The notes under the pieces were generated by a model. That model was not told where the DNA came from. It ran no database searches and saw only the letters and a list, made by a program, of their open reading frames with translations. Of a DNA stretch of 21,892 bases, positions 1-7,886 are shown in pieces (position 1 is the first letter of the stretch; every line of letters starts with the position of its first letter). Origin of the DNA: JBDLIL01 sp039714855 (GTDB lineage Bacteria; Patescibacteriota; Microgenomatia; UBA1400; PJMF01); assembly GCA_039714855.1 (NCBI GenBank), contig JBDLIL010000009.1:1-21892 (forward strand), in the 5' to 3' direction. The translations under genes were made by a program, and so were the position numbers.

Positions 1-1341
1 TCATTTGGTGTTAGAGCTAAAGTAAAAGCAGTGAATTATGGTCCAGCAGTAACACAATATGCTTTGGAAATTACTCGCGGAACTAAGCTATCCAGAATTA
101 CCAACCTTTCTACAGATATGGCTTTGGCACTTTCGGCTCCTACGGGGCAAGTACGCATAGAAGCTCCTATTCCAGGTAGAAATTTGGTAGGTATTGAGGT
201 GCCAAATAGATCGGCTCAATATGTAGCACTCAAGACAATGTTAGCTAGCAAAAAAATGAAGCAGATGAAATCTAAGTTGGCTGTAGCTTTAGGTCTTAAC
301 GTTGCTGGTCAGCCAGTTATTGCCGATATTGCCAAAATGCCCCACGTGCTTATTGCTGGTGCTACTGGTTCTGGTAAGTCTGTGAGTGTCAATTCTTTTC
401 TCTGCTCAATTCTTTTTAGGGCTAGTCCTTCAGAAGTTAGGTTGATCTTAATTGATCCAAAAAGAGTAGAGTTAACTGGCTACAATGATATTCCTCATCT
501 GCTTACACCAGTGATAGTTGATCCAGCCAAAGTGGTATCTGCTTTAAAATGGGCTACCAAGGAAATGGAAGAACGATACAAAAAGTTAGCAGAAGTTGGG
601 GTTAAAAATATTGATGATTATAATGAGTTGGCTGGTTTTGCAGCTATGCCTAGCATTGTTATAGTGGTGGATGAGTTGGCTGATGTGATGCTTTTTGCTC
701 CTAGCGAAGTGGAAGATTCTGTTACCAGAATTGCTCAAATGGCGCGTGCAGTGGGTATTCATTTGGTGTTGTCCACCCAAAGACCTTCTGTAGATGTAAT
801 CACCGGTCTAATTAAAGCTAATGTGCCTAGCAGAATAGCATTTAATGTTTCTAGCATGATGGATTCCAGGGTAATTTTAGATCAGCCAGGAGCCGAAAAA
901 TTGTTAGGCAGGGGTGATATGTTGTTTATTCCTCCCACTCAAGCCAAGCCTGTGCGTATACAGGGAACATTTGTGAGTGATGGCGAAGCTAAACAATTAA
1001 TTAGCTTTTTGAAATCTCAGGGTCAGCAGCCTGATTATAAAGAAGAAATTCTGACAAAATATAAACCTAATACTATTAAGGGTGGTAGTAATCAGCCTGG
1101 AGCAGGCAGTGATAAAGACGATTTGTTTAATGCTGCTGTCAAATTAATTGCTCAATATGATAAAGCTTCTAGTTCGCTCATTCAGCGAAGGTTGTCAGTA
1201 GGTTATGCCAGGGCTGCTAGAATTTTAGATCAGCTTTATGAGACAGGCTTGGTTTCGCCTCCAGAGGGTAGTAAGCCTAGAGAAGTTCATAATAGTAAGG
1301 TAGCGGAATATTTAGGCAGTTTGCAGAATGTTGAAGGTTAA
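1..1341 (+). CDS. ftsK: DNA translocase FtsK/SpoIIIE, C-terminal part (5' end outside window)
   Basis: The frame is open from base 1, so this is the C-terminal part of a longer gene and the GTG at 31 is internal. FtsK is a hexameric ATPase that pumps chromosomal DNA through the division septum. Visible parts are the end of the beta domain (GPAVTQYALEI, VRIEAPIPG), the Walker A motif GATGSGKS (358-381), the Walker B segment ending in DELAD (670-684), STQRPSVDVITG as the sensor region, and a C-terminal winged helix of about 65 residues of the gamma type that in other FtsK proteins reads KOPS sequences. The motor core looks intact. The missing N-terminus would hold the membrane segments and linker. 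The next gene begins 2 bp after the stop, which suggests one transcript. Confidence 0.95.
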   Translation, partial: SFGVRAKVKAVNYGPAVTQYALEITRGTKLSRITNLSTDMALALSAPTGQVRIEAPIPGRNLVGIEVPNRSAQYVALKTMLASKKMKQMKSKLAVALGLNVAGQPVIADIAKMPHVLIAGATGSGKSVSVNSFLCSILFRASPSEVRLILIDPKRVELTGYNDIPHLLTPVIVDPAKVVSALKWATKEMEERYKKLAEVGVKNIDDYNELAGFAAMPSIVIVVDELADVMLFAPSEVEDSVTRIAQMARAVGIHLVLSTQRPSVDVITGLIKANVPSRIAFNVSSMMDSRVILDQPGAEKLLGRGDMLFIPPTQAKPVRIQGTFVSDGEAKQLISFLKSQGQQPDYKEEILTKYKPNTIKGGSNQPGAGSDKDDLFNAAVKLIAQYDKASSSLIQRRLSVGYARAARILDQLYETGLVSPPEGSKPREVHNSKVAEYLGSLQNVEG

Positions 1342-1343
1342 TA

Positions 1344-2213
1344 GTGTCCAAAACTTTAATTAGTATTTTAGCTGGTTTGGGTGGAATGCTGGGCTGGGGA
1401 ACTTCTGATTTTTTAGCTAATTACGGCGCAGATGAATTGGGTCACACTAGGACTCTGTTTTGGTCTCAGCTAGTTGGTTTATTTATTACGGCTCTAATAG
1501 CTGCTTTATTTATTAACAGTTTTCACTTTCCAATCTTACTTCTTTTATTAACAATTTTTTCTGGGGTAATTTTTGCTATAGCATACTTAGCTTTTTACTT
1601 TGCATTTGAAATAGGTAATGTGTCTGTAGTTTCGGCTGTTATCAATGTTCAAACTATAGTGATTATTTCAGTGGCATATTTGATATTTGGTCAACGTACT
1701 ACTGTGCTTCACGCACTAGCATTGCCATTGATTATTATCGGCGCATCGTTGGTTTCAGTTAATTTTGATGATTTAAAGAAAGGAACAATATCTTTGCTAA
1801 GTGGGGTCAAAGAATCTTTTTTTGCTGCAGTATTATTTGGATTTTATTGGTCAATTAATGAATATTTAGTGGAAAAACTTGATTGGTTATTAGTCAATTT
1901 ACTGGCAAGATTTACTGTTATCTTGACAGTGATGTTGATAGCAAAGTTAACTAGCAAGGAGCTCAGTATAGGGAAGACGTCAAGAAAAATGTTATCGGCA
2001 TTATTTTTTGTAGGTTTTTTGGAAATCATGGGTACTTTGGGAGTAAGCTTTGGTTTAAGAATAGGGGATGGAATTATTGTTTATCCCATAGCCTCTACCT
2101 TAACTTTGGTAACTGTGAGTTTGGCAGTAGTTTTCTTAAAGGAAAAATTGAGCAAGTTGCAAACTATTGGTATTTTAATGACTGTAGGTGGGATCGTGAT
2201 GATGGGGTTATAA
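1344..2213 (+). CDS. EamA/DMT-family membrane transporter
   Basis: This is a 289-residue protein made almost entirely of hydrophobic segments, about ten, arranged as two similar halves as in the drug/metabolite transporter (EamA) family. The opening segment contains GGMLGWGTSDFLANY and the C-terminal half ends in the typical pattern of a TM helix, KEKLS, and a last helix with GGIVMMG. Such proteins export metabolites, amino acids or nucleotide derivatives; the substrate cannot be read from the sequence. A GTG start sits 2 bp after the ftsK stop with GAAGG just upstream inside ftsK, so translational coupling is likely. The stop lies 1 bp from the stop of the convergent acyltransferase gene, leaving no room for a conventional terminator. 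Confidence 0.88.
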   Translation: MSKTLISILAGLGGMLGWGTSDFLANYGADELGHTRTLFWSQLVGLFITALIAALFINSFHFPILLLLLTIFSGVIFAIAYLAFYFAFEIGNVSVVSAVINVQTIVIISVAYLIFGQRTTVLHALALPLIIIGASLVSVNFDDLKKGTISLLSGVKESFFAAVLFGFYWSINEYLVEKLDWLLVNLLARFTVILTVMLIAKLTSKELSIGKTSRKMLSALFFVGFLEIMGTLGVSFGLRIGDGIIVYPIASTLTLVTVSLAVVFLKEKLSKLQTIGILMTVGGIVMMGL

Positions 2214-2214
2214 G

Positions 2215-3327
2215 TTAATATTTAATTAATTTTTCTTTTTCTCCAAACAACATTTTTATAACAGGAATTTTAATGGCGATGTGAGTGATTGTCCAAGATA
2301 CAGTAAAAACTATCAGCATTTTTTCCATACCATAAAGCCAGAGTTTGGAACCGATATTATGAATGGCAAAGCCAAAATATTTGTCTAAAAGACCTATGAT
2401 AATAATATGAATTAGATAAACCCCAAAAGACGTTTTGGCAATATTTTTAATTATTTTATTTAAATAAATGTTTTTTTCAAAAAATTTAGAGAGATTTGTT
2501 TTTGTTAATAATACAAATGCTAATAAAGACATGATGATAACATTGAGGCTTAAAAATTGGGTGAAATATTCACTGCCGCCCATTCCCCAGAAAGTCATGA
2601 TATTTTGCGAAAAAAGTTTAAGATTGAAGTATCCAAATAGAATGGTAAATATAAGGGAGATAATAAAAACTAAGCTTAATAAATAAAACTGCTTTGATTT
2701 AATTTTTAATTTATTTAAATAATCTCCTGCTAAAAAATATCCCAAGTATGGAATCCAAATTGTAAAAAAATTAAGAATATTTTTGCCCTTGAAAACAAAA
2801 TATTGCAAAAAGTAAATTAAAAAACCTATTAACAAGGTTAAGAATATAATATATTTTTTTAGTATTTGAGAAGAATTTTTTATATATGTTTTGAATATTG
2901 GAGTAAATAAATATAAATTAAAAATAATTATTAAGAAGTACAGATGAAAAACATCGGCTGAAAAGAAAGTACTAATCGCAGAAATTAAACTAGTTCTTCT
3001 TTCAAAATAGAATAGTTCCCAATTAAAATAAGTAAAACTCCAAAACAATAAGGGAATCCCAACTCTAAAAACTGCTCTATTTAGACTATCTTTTATTTGA
3101 TTTTTTTGTTTTTTGTTTAGTAGCAGCGCGCCGCTGACCATTATAAATAGTGGCACGGCAGATCTAGAAATAGCATTAACACTGTAAGCAAACCACCAAG
3201 AAATTCCAGCCAAAAAATCTGGGCGAGTATATATAGGTAGAAAAACGTGAATAGCAACAACCCCAAGAATCGCAAAAGCTCTGATTAGATCAAAAGAGAA
3301 AATATAATTTTTATTTTGCTTATTCAC
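2215..3327 (-). CDS. Acyltransferase-3 family membrane protein
   Basis: The 370-residue protein opens with FDLIRAFAILGVVAIHVF, the hallmark first helix of acyltransferase-3 (OafA/WecH/OatA-type) proteins with the conserved His, followed by RSAVPLFIMVSGALLL and about eight to ten further hydrophobic segments. Family members move acetyl or other acyl groups from a cytoplasmic donor onto surface sugars or peptidoglycan. There is no extracytoplasmic SGNH domain, so this is the stand-alone membrane type. The start is GTG (complement of 3325-3327). The gene is convergent with the EamA gene and lies 19 bp downstream of the GIY-YIG gene, probably in one transcript with it. Acylation of glycans made by the glycosyltransferases further along is a plausible but unproven role. 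Confidence 0.9.
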   Translation of the reverse strand: MNKQNKNYIFSFDLIRAFAILGVVAIHVFLPIYTRPDFLAGISWWFAYSVNAISRSAVPLFIMVSGALLLNKKQKNQIKDSLNRAVFRVGIPLLFWSFTYFNWELFYFERRTSLISAISTFFSADVFHLYFLIIIFNLYLFTPIFKTYIKNSSQILKKYIIFLTLLIGFLIYFLQYFVFKGKNILNFFTIWIPYLGYFLAGDYLNKLKIKSKQFYLLSLVFIISLIFTILFGYFNLKLFSQNIMTFWGMGGSEYFTQFLSLNVIIMSLLAFVLLTKTNLSKFFEKNIYLNKIIKNIAKTSFGVYLIHIIIIGLLDKYFGFAIHNIGSKLWLYGMEKMLIVFTVSWTITHIAIKIPVIKMLFGEKEKLIKY

Positions 3328-3346
3328 TTAGATTATTCTATCAGAG

Positions 3347-3598
3347 TTATTTTTTAATTAATTCTTTTTTCTTTTTTCTCGTCAGTGCTTTTATTTCAAA
3401 TTCTCTTTTGCGTGCCAGCGACTCGTTTTCTAATTTTTCAGAATATGCTAATTTGACCGGCAATCTTCCGCGGGTGTACTTAGCACCTTTTTTACTATTA
3501 TGCATTTCTATACGCTTGTCTAAATTTGTGGCAATGCCAGTGTAATAAGTGTTGTCAGAGCAGAGGAGGATATAAAGATACCAGGGTTTTGTTTTCAT
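3347..3598 (-). CDS. GIY-YIG nuclease-superfamily protein, YhbQ/UPF0213 type
   Basis: The small 83-residue protein has the single-domain GIY-YIG fold pattern: WYLYILLCSDNTYYTGIATN supplies the two Tyr-containing strands (YIL and YYTGI), DKRIEMHN supplies the conserved Arg, and ESLARKREFEIK supplies the metal-binding Glu region. The GAKYTRGRLPVKLAY segment is typical of the YhbQ/UPF0213 (URI-domain) branch. The length matches that branch. Physiological substrates are poorly known; DNA cleavage has been reported for some relatives. ATG start at 3596-3598 (complement). The C-terminus is a lysine-rich tail. It precedes the acyltransferase gene on the same strand by 19 bp. Confidence 0.9.
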   Translation of the reverse strand: MKTKPWYLYILLCSDNTYYTGIATNLDKRIEMHNSKKGAKYTRGRLPVKLAYSEKLENESLARKREFEIKALTRKKKKELIKK

Positions 3599-3633
3599 GT
3601 TTGAGTTTCTATGATAGCACTGAAATAGATTTG

Positions 3634-3707
3634 AGTAGAACTATTTTGGGAGGTGGACTCCGCCAATCTGAAATGCCTGTGCTGAGCCTGTCGAAGTAGA
3701 ACTATTT
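3634..3707. repeat. Palindromic repeat flanked by 13-bp direct repeats
   Basis: AGTAGAACTATTT occurs at 3634-3646 and again at 3695-3707. Between the copies lie GGAGGTGGACTCC, itself a small hairpin, and GTGCTGAGCCTGTCGAAGT, a variant of the CTGAGC..GTCGAAGT repeat also found in the GT2 gene at 10992-11011. The arrangement could be an inserted element with a long target duplication, or a simple tandem duplication of 61 bp. Confidence 0.6.
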
Positions 3708-3832
3708 AGTGGAGTGGGTGGTGAGGTGGGGAGACAATATCAAGTTTATATATTGAATCTGCTGTGTTTAATCCAATTGTGTCTAACTTAGAATCAATCT
3801 GATTAAATAAGTTTTAGCCTGGTAGAATCAAC

Positions 3833-3852
3833 TGCGTCTAATTGCGTCTAAT
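3833..3852. repeat. Two tandem copies of TGCGTCTAAT
   Basis: A perfect 10-bp tandem pair lies just past the stop of the Schlafen-like gene; a related TGTGTCTAAC is at about 3777. It may be replication slippage or a protein-binding site. The rest of the 3599-3862 gap is G/T-rich with no convincing gene. Confidence 0.6.
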
Positions 3853-3862
3853 TTTACTTAAA

Positions 3863-5290
3863 TTAATAAATTGCTTCATAGTAGGTGTTATATGAAGCTC
3901 CTTTAGATTCAATTAATCCTACTTTTTCTAATTTATTTAAATCTGTGGCTATTGTAGCTTTTGATACACTTGGAAACAATTTATTACATTCTTTAGAAGT
4001 TATTTTTTCTCTATCTTGAAGAGCATTCCATATGCCAACCTGCCTATCGTTTAATTTTTTAAACATTTCTCCCAATAGGATAACTCTGAAAGAATTAGAC
4101 ATGTTTTTAAATATTGGATCCAATAAGTTCCATTCTCTCATTTTAGAAAAAACTATATTTATGCCTCTTCCATATTCTTCTAAGTACTCCATGTCCTTGA
4201 GGATTGCTGCAATTATTTCGTTTCTACTAAATTGTGAGTCTTTGATGTTATCTATAGTGACTCCTGGAGGTAAGTTGCCAGGATTATAAATTTCTATTCT
4301 ATTTGAAAAAATATTAATTTGAGTATATGTTTCAGTAATCATGTAGTCTCTGTGGATAACAGCATTAGCTACTAATTCTCTAATTGCATCTTCAGGATAC
4401 TCATATCTTTCTATTCTTTTTGTTCCTTCAATATTCGCTTTTAAAGATATATTTCTTAATATAAATTGTTGAATTAAGTCTATCTGTTGGTCTAATGTTC
4501 CGGTAATGTCAATTTTATCAATAATGGGAGAAGCGACAGATGCGCCTTTATATCTAACACATCTAACAACAAATCTGGAGAAAGGTCTAAGTAATTGAGG
4601 ATGATCCGTTGAAAAAATCATAAATCCTCCGAATGTTGGTAATAGTTGATTTCCAAATTTATCTATTATTCCGAGATTTGCCAAAACTTCATTTGTTGGA
4701 TTGTTGTTCGCACTAAGTCTACCTGTTTTTATAGCACTCTGGGAAAGGAACTTTTTTATTTTATCTAGGTTTAACTTTTTAATTGTAGTCTCATTTGCTC
4801 TAGTTTTATCGTATTTAAATACACTGGAATTTCTTATAAATGTTCTCATTTCAATATCTGTAATTACTCTGTCATTATTGCCAGTTCTTATGCATGCTCC
4901 ATTAGGTAATCCTAATTTTTTATTAAAACAGGGTTTAATTTCATCTTTGGCTTCTAGAATGATGAGTGCTAGTAAGCTTTTGTTCTCAAACTCAACAATT
5001 TTTAGGTCAAATGATCCAACATTATCCATTTTTTCTTTGATATAAGATAATATTCTTTCTTGAAGAAAAGCTAAATCTAAATTTCCAACGATACTGATAC
5101 TATCATTTTTCCTATCTTCAGTTATTCCAAAAACAATGACTCCATCTCCTGGAGTGTTGGAAAAAGCTGAAATTGGTCTCCACAGGTCGCCAGGGATTCC
5201 TCCTCTCGCATCTTTAAATTCTATGTTGTGGGTTTCTGATCTATATTCTTTTGCTTTTTTTATTAACTCAATAATTTCTTTTTCAGTCAT
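3863..5290 (-). CDS. ATP-binding regulator with N-terminal Schlafen AlbA_2 domain and C-terminal winged helix
   Basis: The 475-residue protein has a familiar three-part layout. The N-terminal 130 residues are a Schlafen AlbA_2 domain (HNIEFKDARGG, VIVFGITED, LGLPNGACIRTGNN). The middle has a GHKL-type ATP-binding region with IRELVANAVIHRDY and EEYGRGI. The last 65 residues form a winged helix (ITSKECNKLFPSVSKATIATDLNKLEKVGLI). Proteins of this type are annotated as putative transcriptional regulators; several occur near defence or mobile loci, but their biochemistry is mostly unknown. The DNA-binding end suggests gene regulation. It stands alone, with 264 bp downstream and the tmRNA 130 bp upstream. 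ATG start at 5288-5290 (complement) has no clear ribosome-binding site. Confidence 0.88.
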   Translation of the reverse strand: MTEKEIIELIKKAKEYRSETHNIEFKDARGGIPGDLWRPISAFSNTPGDGVIVFGITEDRKNDSISIVGNLDLAFLQERILSYIKEKMDNVGSFDLKIVEFENKSLLALIILEAKDEIKPCFNKKLGLPNGACIRTGNNDRVITDIEMRTFIRNSSVFKYDKTRANETTIKKLNLDKIKKFLSQSAIKTGRLSANNNPTNEVLANLGIIDKFGNQLLPTFGGFMIFSTDHPQLLRPFSRFVVRCVRYKGASVASPIIDKIDITGTLDQQIDLIQQFILRNISLKANIEGTKRIERYEYPEDAIRELVANAVIHRDYMITETYTQINIFSNRIEIYNPGNLPPGVTIDNIKDSQFSRNEIIAAILKDMEYLEEYGRGINIVFSKMREWNLLDPIFKNMSNSFRVILLGEMFKKLNDRQVGIWNALQDREKITSKECNKLFPSVSKATIATDLNKLEKVGLIESKGASYNTYYEAIY

Positions 5291-5335
5291 AGCAGCATTT
5301 TACTATAACGATTTTAAATATGGGGAATAGATATT

Positions 5336-5351
5336 AAAAAAGCAAAATGCT
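5336..5351 (-). terminator. Weak terminator candidate downstream of ssrA
   Basis: Read on the minus strand, AGCATTTTGCT is followed by six T residues. The stem is only 4 bp, so this is a weak call. It sits about 70 bp past the tmRNA 3' end and just before the Schlafen-like gene. Confidence 0.3.
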
Positions 5352-5420
5352 ATCAAAAGATGGCAGACGCTAGTACGTAAAACATATTGACTAATCAGTC
5401 TCGCATCTGGCGGAACGAAG

Positions 5421-5824
5421 TGGTGGAGATGGGGGGTATTGATCCCCCGTCCGAATTGGCTAAGTAACATCATCTACAGACATAGTAAGCTTTTAGTTAA
5501 GAATAAGTAAGTAAAGCTAACCAACTTTCTCTTATTCCTTCTTGTCAAGATTTCTTATATTTAATTCAACAAGCGAAATTAAATTGTCACACCAACTGTG
5601 TTTCCACCCTGAAATTAGCGCTAGTGAAACTAAATCTCAAGATGCCAAGCTTAAGCTGCTAAAACGCGAGCGTAAGCTGGTTGCCTGAGTCCAGCAAAGA
5701 AATTCTCTGCCTTATCACGCAAGTTACTGATCATGTTGTCAGTTATGTTTTTTGAACTCGTAACGTGAGTTCAAATCGGTCTGCAGATGTTAAAGAGCGA
5801 AATCCGTCAAATCTGGACATCCCC
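5421..5824 (-). ncRNA. ssrA: Transfer-messenger RNA (tmRNA)
   Basis: The 404-nt RNA starts GGGGATG at 5824 and ends CATCTCC-A-CCA at 5421. The two ends pair as a 7-bp acceptor stem with a G3-U wobble, the alanine identity element of tmRNA. The 5' end continues with the family consensus GATTTGACGG, and the 3' end has a T arm with a 5-bp G/C stem and an ATCAATA loop (A at position 54 instead of the usual T). CCA is encoded. The tag frame runs 5710 to 5651 and would add AENFFAGLRQPAYARVLAA before TAA if GCA is the resume codon; the VLAA end is a typical protease signal. The long tag is unlike the 10-residue tag of E. coli. tmRNA with SmpB rescues stalled ribosomes. A promoter lies in the end of comF. 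Confidence 0.95.
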
Positions 5825-5835
5825 ATAGGTAAATT

Positions 5836-5863
5836 ATTATAGGGTATTTTATGAAAATTTCAA
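5836..5863 (-). promoter_or_regulatory. Promoter of ssrA inside the 3' end of comF
   Basis: On the minus strand TTGAAA (complement of 5858-5863) is followed after 16 bp by a perfect TATAAT (complement of 5836-5841), 11 nt before the mature tmRNA 5' end. That distance leaves a short leader for RNase P to remove. The -35 box overlaps the comF stop codon. Confidence 0.7.
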
Positions 5864-6558
5864 TCCCCATGGGCTACCACCAGCCCAATTACTTTCTTAA
5901 CACCATTTACCTTTAATATTTTGGCGCATTCATTGAGAGTAGTACCGGTGGTGCAGACATCGTCTATTAAAATCACAGATTTAGGCCTCACCCTTCGCGT
6001 CCTCGCGAGTCTCGGACTCGAGTCCCTCTCCACTGAATGGAGAGGGGAGAATGCATCTTGCATGCGAGAAAGTCTTTTTTCGCGGCTACTAATATTAGAT
6101 TGTGGCTTGTTGTGCTTAGTCCTTATTAATAATTTTTGGTAGGGAATATTTGTCAATTTACTTAACTCTTGAGCAATTACTTCAGCTTGATTGAAACCAC
6201 GTTCTCGCAAGCGTTTTTTGTGCAAAGGCACGTAGCTAATTAAGTCTGCTTTAGGGATATTAAGTAGATATTTCATCATGCGAGCACAAGTAATGCCTAT
6301 ATCTTTGACACTTTTATATTTTAATTCATGAATTAAAGTGCTAATTGGTTTTTCATAAAAAGCTGCAGCATAAACCATGTCTAAATAGCTTTTTTCTAAA
6401 TCTAATTTTACCTGCCTGTTCGGCAGGCAGGTTTTTTGCTTATACGGCTTAACTTTTAAAAAACATTTTTTACAAAGAAAACTCCCCATTTTGTCACAAG
6501 AAACGCAGAATTTAGGGAAGAGTAGATCTAATAATAAATTGCCGAATGTTTCAAACAT
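5860..6558 (-). CDS. comF: ComF family phosphoribosyltransferase-like protein
   Basis: The protein has the ComF layout: an N-terminal zinc finger (FCVSC then LCKKC), the segment YAAAFYEKPISTLIHELKY, the conserved PLHKKRLRERGFNQAEVIAQ, and the PRPP loop VILIDDVCTTGTT. ComF proteins are linked to DNA uptake, where they act in the cytoplasm on incoming single strands. The frame is open upstream to 6645, but that stretch lies in tRNA-Val, so the ATG at 6556-6558 (complement) just before LLDLLFPKFCVSC is chosen, giving 232 residues. Two stretches do not belong to the family: TCLPNRQVK after the zinc finger and DAFSPLHSVERDSSP..VRPK before the PRPP loop. Both are translated palindromic repeats. The gene follows tRNA-Val by 48 bp and carries the ssrA promoter at its end. 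Confidence 0.9.
   Translation of the reverse strand: MFETFGNLLLDLLFPKFCVSCDKMGSFLCKKCFLKVKPYKQKTCLPNRQVKLDLEKSYLDMVYAAAFYEKPISTLIHELKYKSVKDIGITCARMMKYLLNIPKADLISYVPLHKKRLRERGFNQAEVIAQELSKLTNIPYQKLLIRTKHNKPQSNISSREKRLSRMQDAFSPLHSVERDSSPRLARTRRVRPKSVILIDDVCTTGTTLNECAKILKVNGVKKVIGLVVAHGD
5986..6047. repeat. Palindromic repeat inside comF (two-hairpin type)
   Basis: The stretch contains CTCGCGAG and GACTCGAGTC palindromes and then CCCTCTCC (6024-6031) paired with GGAGAGGG (6039-6046) over a 7-base loop. It is translated in frame in comF just ahead of the PRPP loop, adding about 20 residues that the family lacks. Its hairpin-plus-CTCTCC/GGAGAG design is like the repeats in dus and the GT4 gene, though the primary sequence differs. 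Confidence 0.7.
6411..6431. repeat. Palindromic repeat inside comF (CCTGCCTG type)
   Basis: CCTGCCTG (6411-6418) and CAGGCAGG (6424-6431) form a perfect 8-bp stem over TTCGG. It is translated in comF as TCLPNRQVK, between the zinc finger and the conserved YAAAFYEKP segment. A T run on the plus strand makes it look like a terminator, but no plus-strand gene leads into it. Confidence 0.75.
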
Positions 6559-6606
6559 GCTGCCAAGTTTAACAAGCAATTCTGGGGAATATCTGGGGTT
6601 TGGAAA

Positions 6607-6682
6607 TGGTGGTCGGTAGAGGATTTGAACCTCTGACTTCCGCAATGTGAATGCGGCGCTCTACCAACTGAGCTAACCGACC
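6607..6682 (-). tRNA. tRNA-Val (anticodon CAC)
   Basis: A complete cloverleaf lies on the minus strand: acceptor GGTCGGT with ACCGACC, D arm GCTC/GAGC, anticodon stem CCGCA/TGCGG with loop TTCACAT (anticodon CAC), variable region AAGTC, T arm AGAGG-TTCAAAT-CCTCT, discriminator A and encoded CCA. It lies between dus and comF on their strand, so it may be cut from a shared transcript. Confidence 0.96.
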
Positions 6683-6702
6683 TTAATATTGTTCCGCTCT
6701 AA

Positions 6703-6744
6703 CCTGCCCGCAATCGCTGAAGCGATAGCTGCTGCAGGCGGGCC
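6703..6744. repeat. Intergenic palindromic repeat between dus and tRNA-Val
   Basis: CCTGCCCGC and GCAGGCGGGCC flank an inner perfect hairpin ATCGCT-GA-AGCGAT. It is strongly GC-rich against an AT-rich background and fills most of the 91-bp gap. It belongs to the same general class of short palindromes seen elsewhere in the window and could also act as a transcript end for dus. Confidence 0.65.
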
Positions 6745-6773
6745 AACTGAGACCATGCGACCTAGAGCAATTA

Positions 6774-7886
6774 TTATATCAGCTTATATTTCTTAAATAT
6801 TTCTTTTATTTCCTCACTGTTATTTGTTTGCATCAACTCCATGCGAATTTCTTTAGCATTTTCAATGCTTTTGATATACCAAGCCAAATGCTTGCGCATA
6901 GGTAGAAAATTATATCGCTTATCCTGAGAATAAGTTTTTTCAAAAAGTCTTGCGTGCTCGAGGGCAATTTCAGCTAGTTTAACCTCACCTATCTGGTTTC
7001 GTCCCTCTCTTATCTGGTCTCGCTTCGTCTCGTCCAGATTTTCTCTCCCCTGGGGAGAGAGGTTATTTTGTTTGGAGAACACTAATGGATTTCCCAGAGC
7101 AGCTCTGCCAATTAGTACGCCATCTACTTTATATTTTTTTGTTTTTCTTTCAGCTTCAGCTCTATTTTTAACATCACCATTGCCAATTATTAGTGCTTCT
7201 GTTTGATGAGTAATTTCAGCTGCTCTAGCAATTTCATCCCAATCAGCTTTTCCAGAGTATTGTTGTTTTAGTGTGCGACCATGAAGAGTAATGACTGCAG
7301 GTTCAGTTTCTAGTAGGGCGGGAATCCATGTTTCAACTTCTGATCTATCAAAGCCAATGCGAGTTTTGATGGAGATGGGGATAGATTTAGGTTTTTTATT
7401 AATAAATTTTAGTTTTTTATTATCTAATAATTTTTTTAAATCAGTACAATCTTTAGATTTTTTACCATTTTGATAATCTTTTACTCCTGCTTTGCTGGCT
7501 AAAATAATTTCTTGGGCTAATTTGGGAGTTCGAATTAAAGCTGCACCACTCCCATGTTGGGCTACACTTTTAGCCGGACAACCCATATTAATATCAATTC
7601 CGTCAAAACCCAATTCGCAAAGTAGTACCGCTACTTGTCTGAAATATTTAGGGGTTTTACCAAAAATTTGAGCAATAATAGGCCTTTGAGAATTGTCATA
7701 AATTAAAGGTCTTAATAGTTGAGTAGCGCCATGACATAAACCTTCAACACTTGTAAACTCAGTATAAATAACATCAGGATTGCCATATGTCTTTGTGATG
7801 TGGCGAAAAGCTTGATCAGTAACTCCATCCATTGGAGATAATCCGATAATAGGTTTTTTTAATTTTCTCCAAAAACATTTACTCAT
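6774..7886 (-). CDS. dus: tRNA-dihydrouridine synthase (Dus family)
   Basis: This FMN enzyme reduces uridines in the tRNA D loop or elsewhere using NADPH. Family motifs are clear: LSPMDGVTDQAFR at the start of the barrel, PIIAQIFG, DGIDINMGCPAKSV with the catalytic Cys (residue 103), SGAALIRTP, IPISIKTRIGFD, ITLHGRT, IIGNGDVKN and DGVLIGRAALGNP. The ATG at 7884-7886 is chosen because the family starts shortly before KPIIGLSPMD; it overlaps the stop of the upstream peptidase gene by 8 bp. An upstream ATG at 7911-7913 would add nine residues. Two insertions stand out: a lysine-rich, AT-rich stretch of about 35 residues before IPISIKTRIG, and a translated repeat (LSPQGRENLDETKRDQ onward) after GNPLVFSKQ. 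Otherwise it looks functional. Confidence 0.92.
   Translation of the reverse strand: MSKCFWRKLKKPIIGLSPMDGVTDQAFRHITKTYGNPDVIYTEFTSVEGLCHGATQLLRPLIYDNSQRPIIAQIFGKTPKYFRQVAVLLCELGFDGIDINMGCPAKSVAQHGSGAALIRTPKLAQEIILASKAGVKDYQNGKKSKDCTDLKKLLDNKKLKFINKKPKSIPISIKTRIGFDRSEVETWIPALLETEPAVITLHGRTLKQQYSGKADWDEIARAAEITHQTEALIIGNGDVKNRAEAERKTKKYKVDGVLIGRAALGNPLVFSKQNNLSPQGRENLDETKRDQIREGRNQIGEVKLAEIALEHARLFEKTYSQDKRYNFLPMRKHLAWYIKSIENAKEIRMELMQTNNSEEIKEIFKKYKLI
7007..7070. repeat. Two-hairpin palindromic repeat inside dus
   Basis: Hairpin 1 is bounded by ATCTGG and CCAGAT; hairpin 2 is TCTCTCCCCTGGGGAGAGA. Over 56 bp it aligns without gaps to 10443-10498 in the GT4 gene. In dus it is read in the opposite orientation and adds about 25 residues in frame between the flavin-binding GRAALGNP segment and the C-terminal helical domain. 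A partial extra copy of TATCTGGT..CG precedes it at 6990-7001. Confidence 0.85.

Noticed and set aside
6411..6437. Plus-strand rho-independent terminator (hairpin plus T run)
   Set aside because: It lies antisense inside comF with no plus-strand gene before it; the hairpin belongs to the palindromic repeat.
6559..6645. N-terminal extension of comF
   Set aside because: It overlaps tRNA-Val and its residues are not part of the ComF family.
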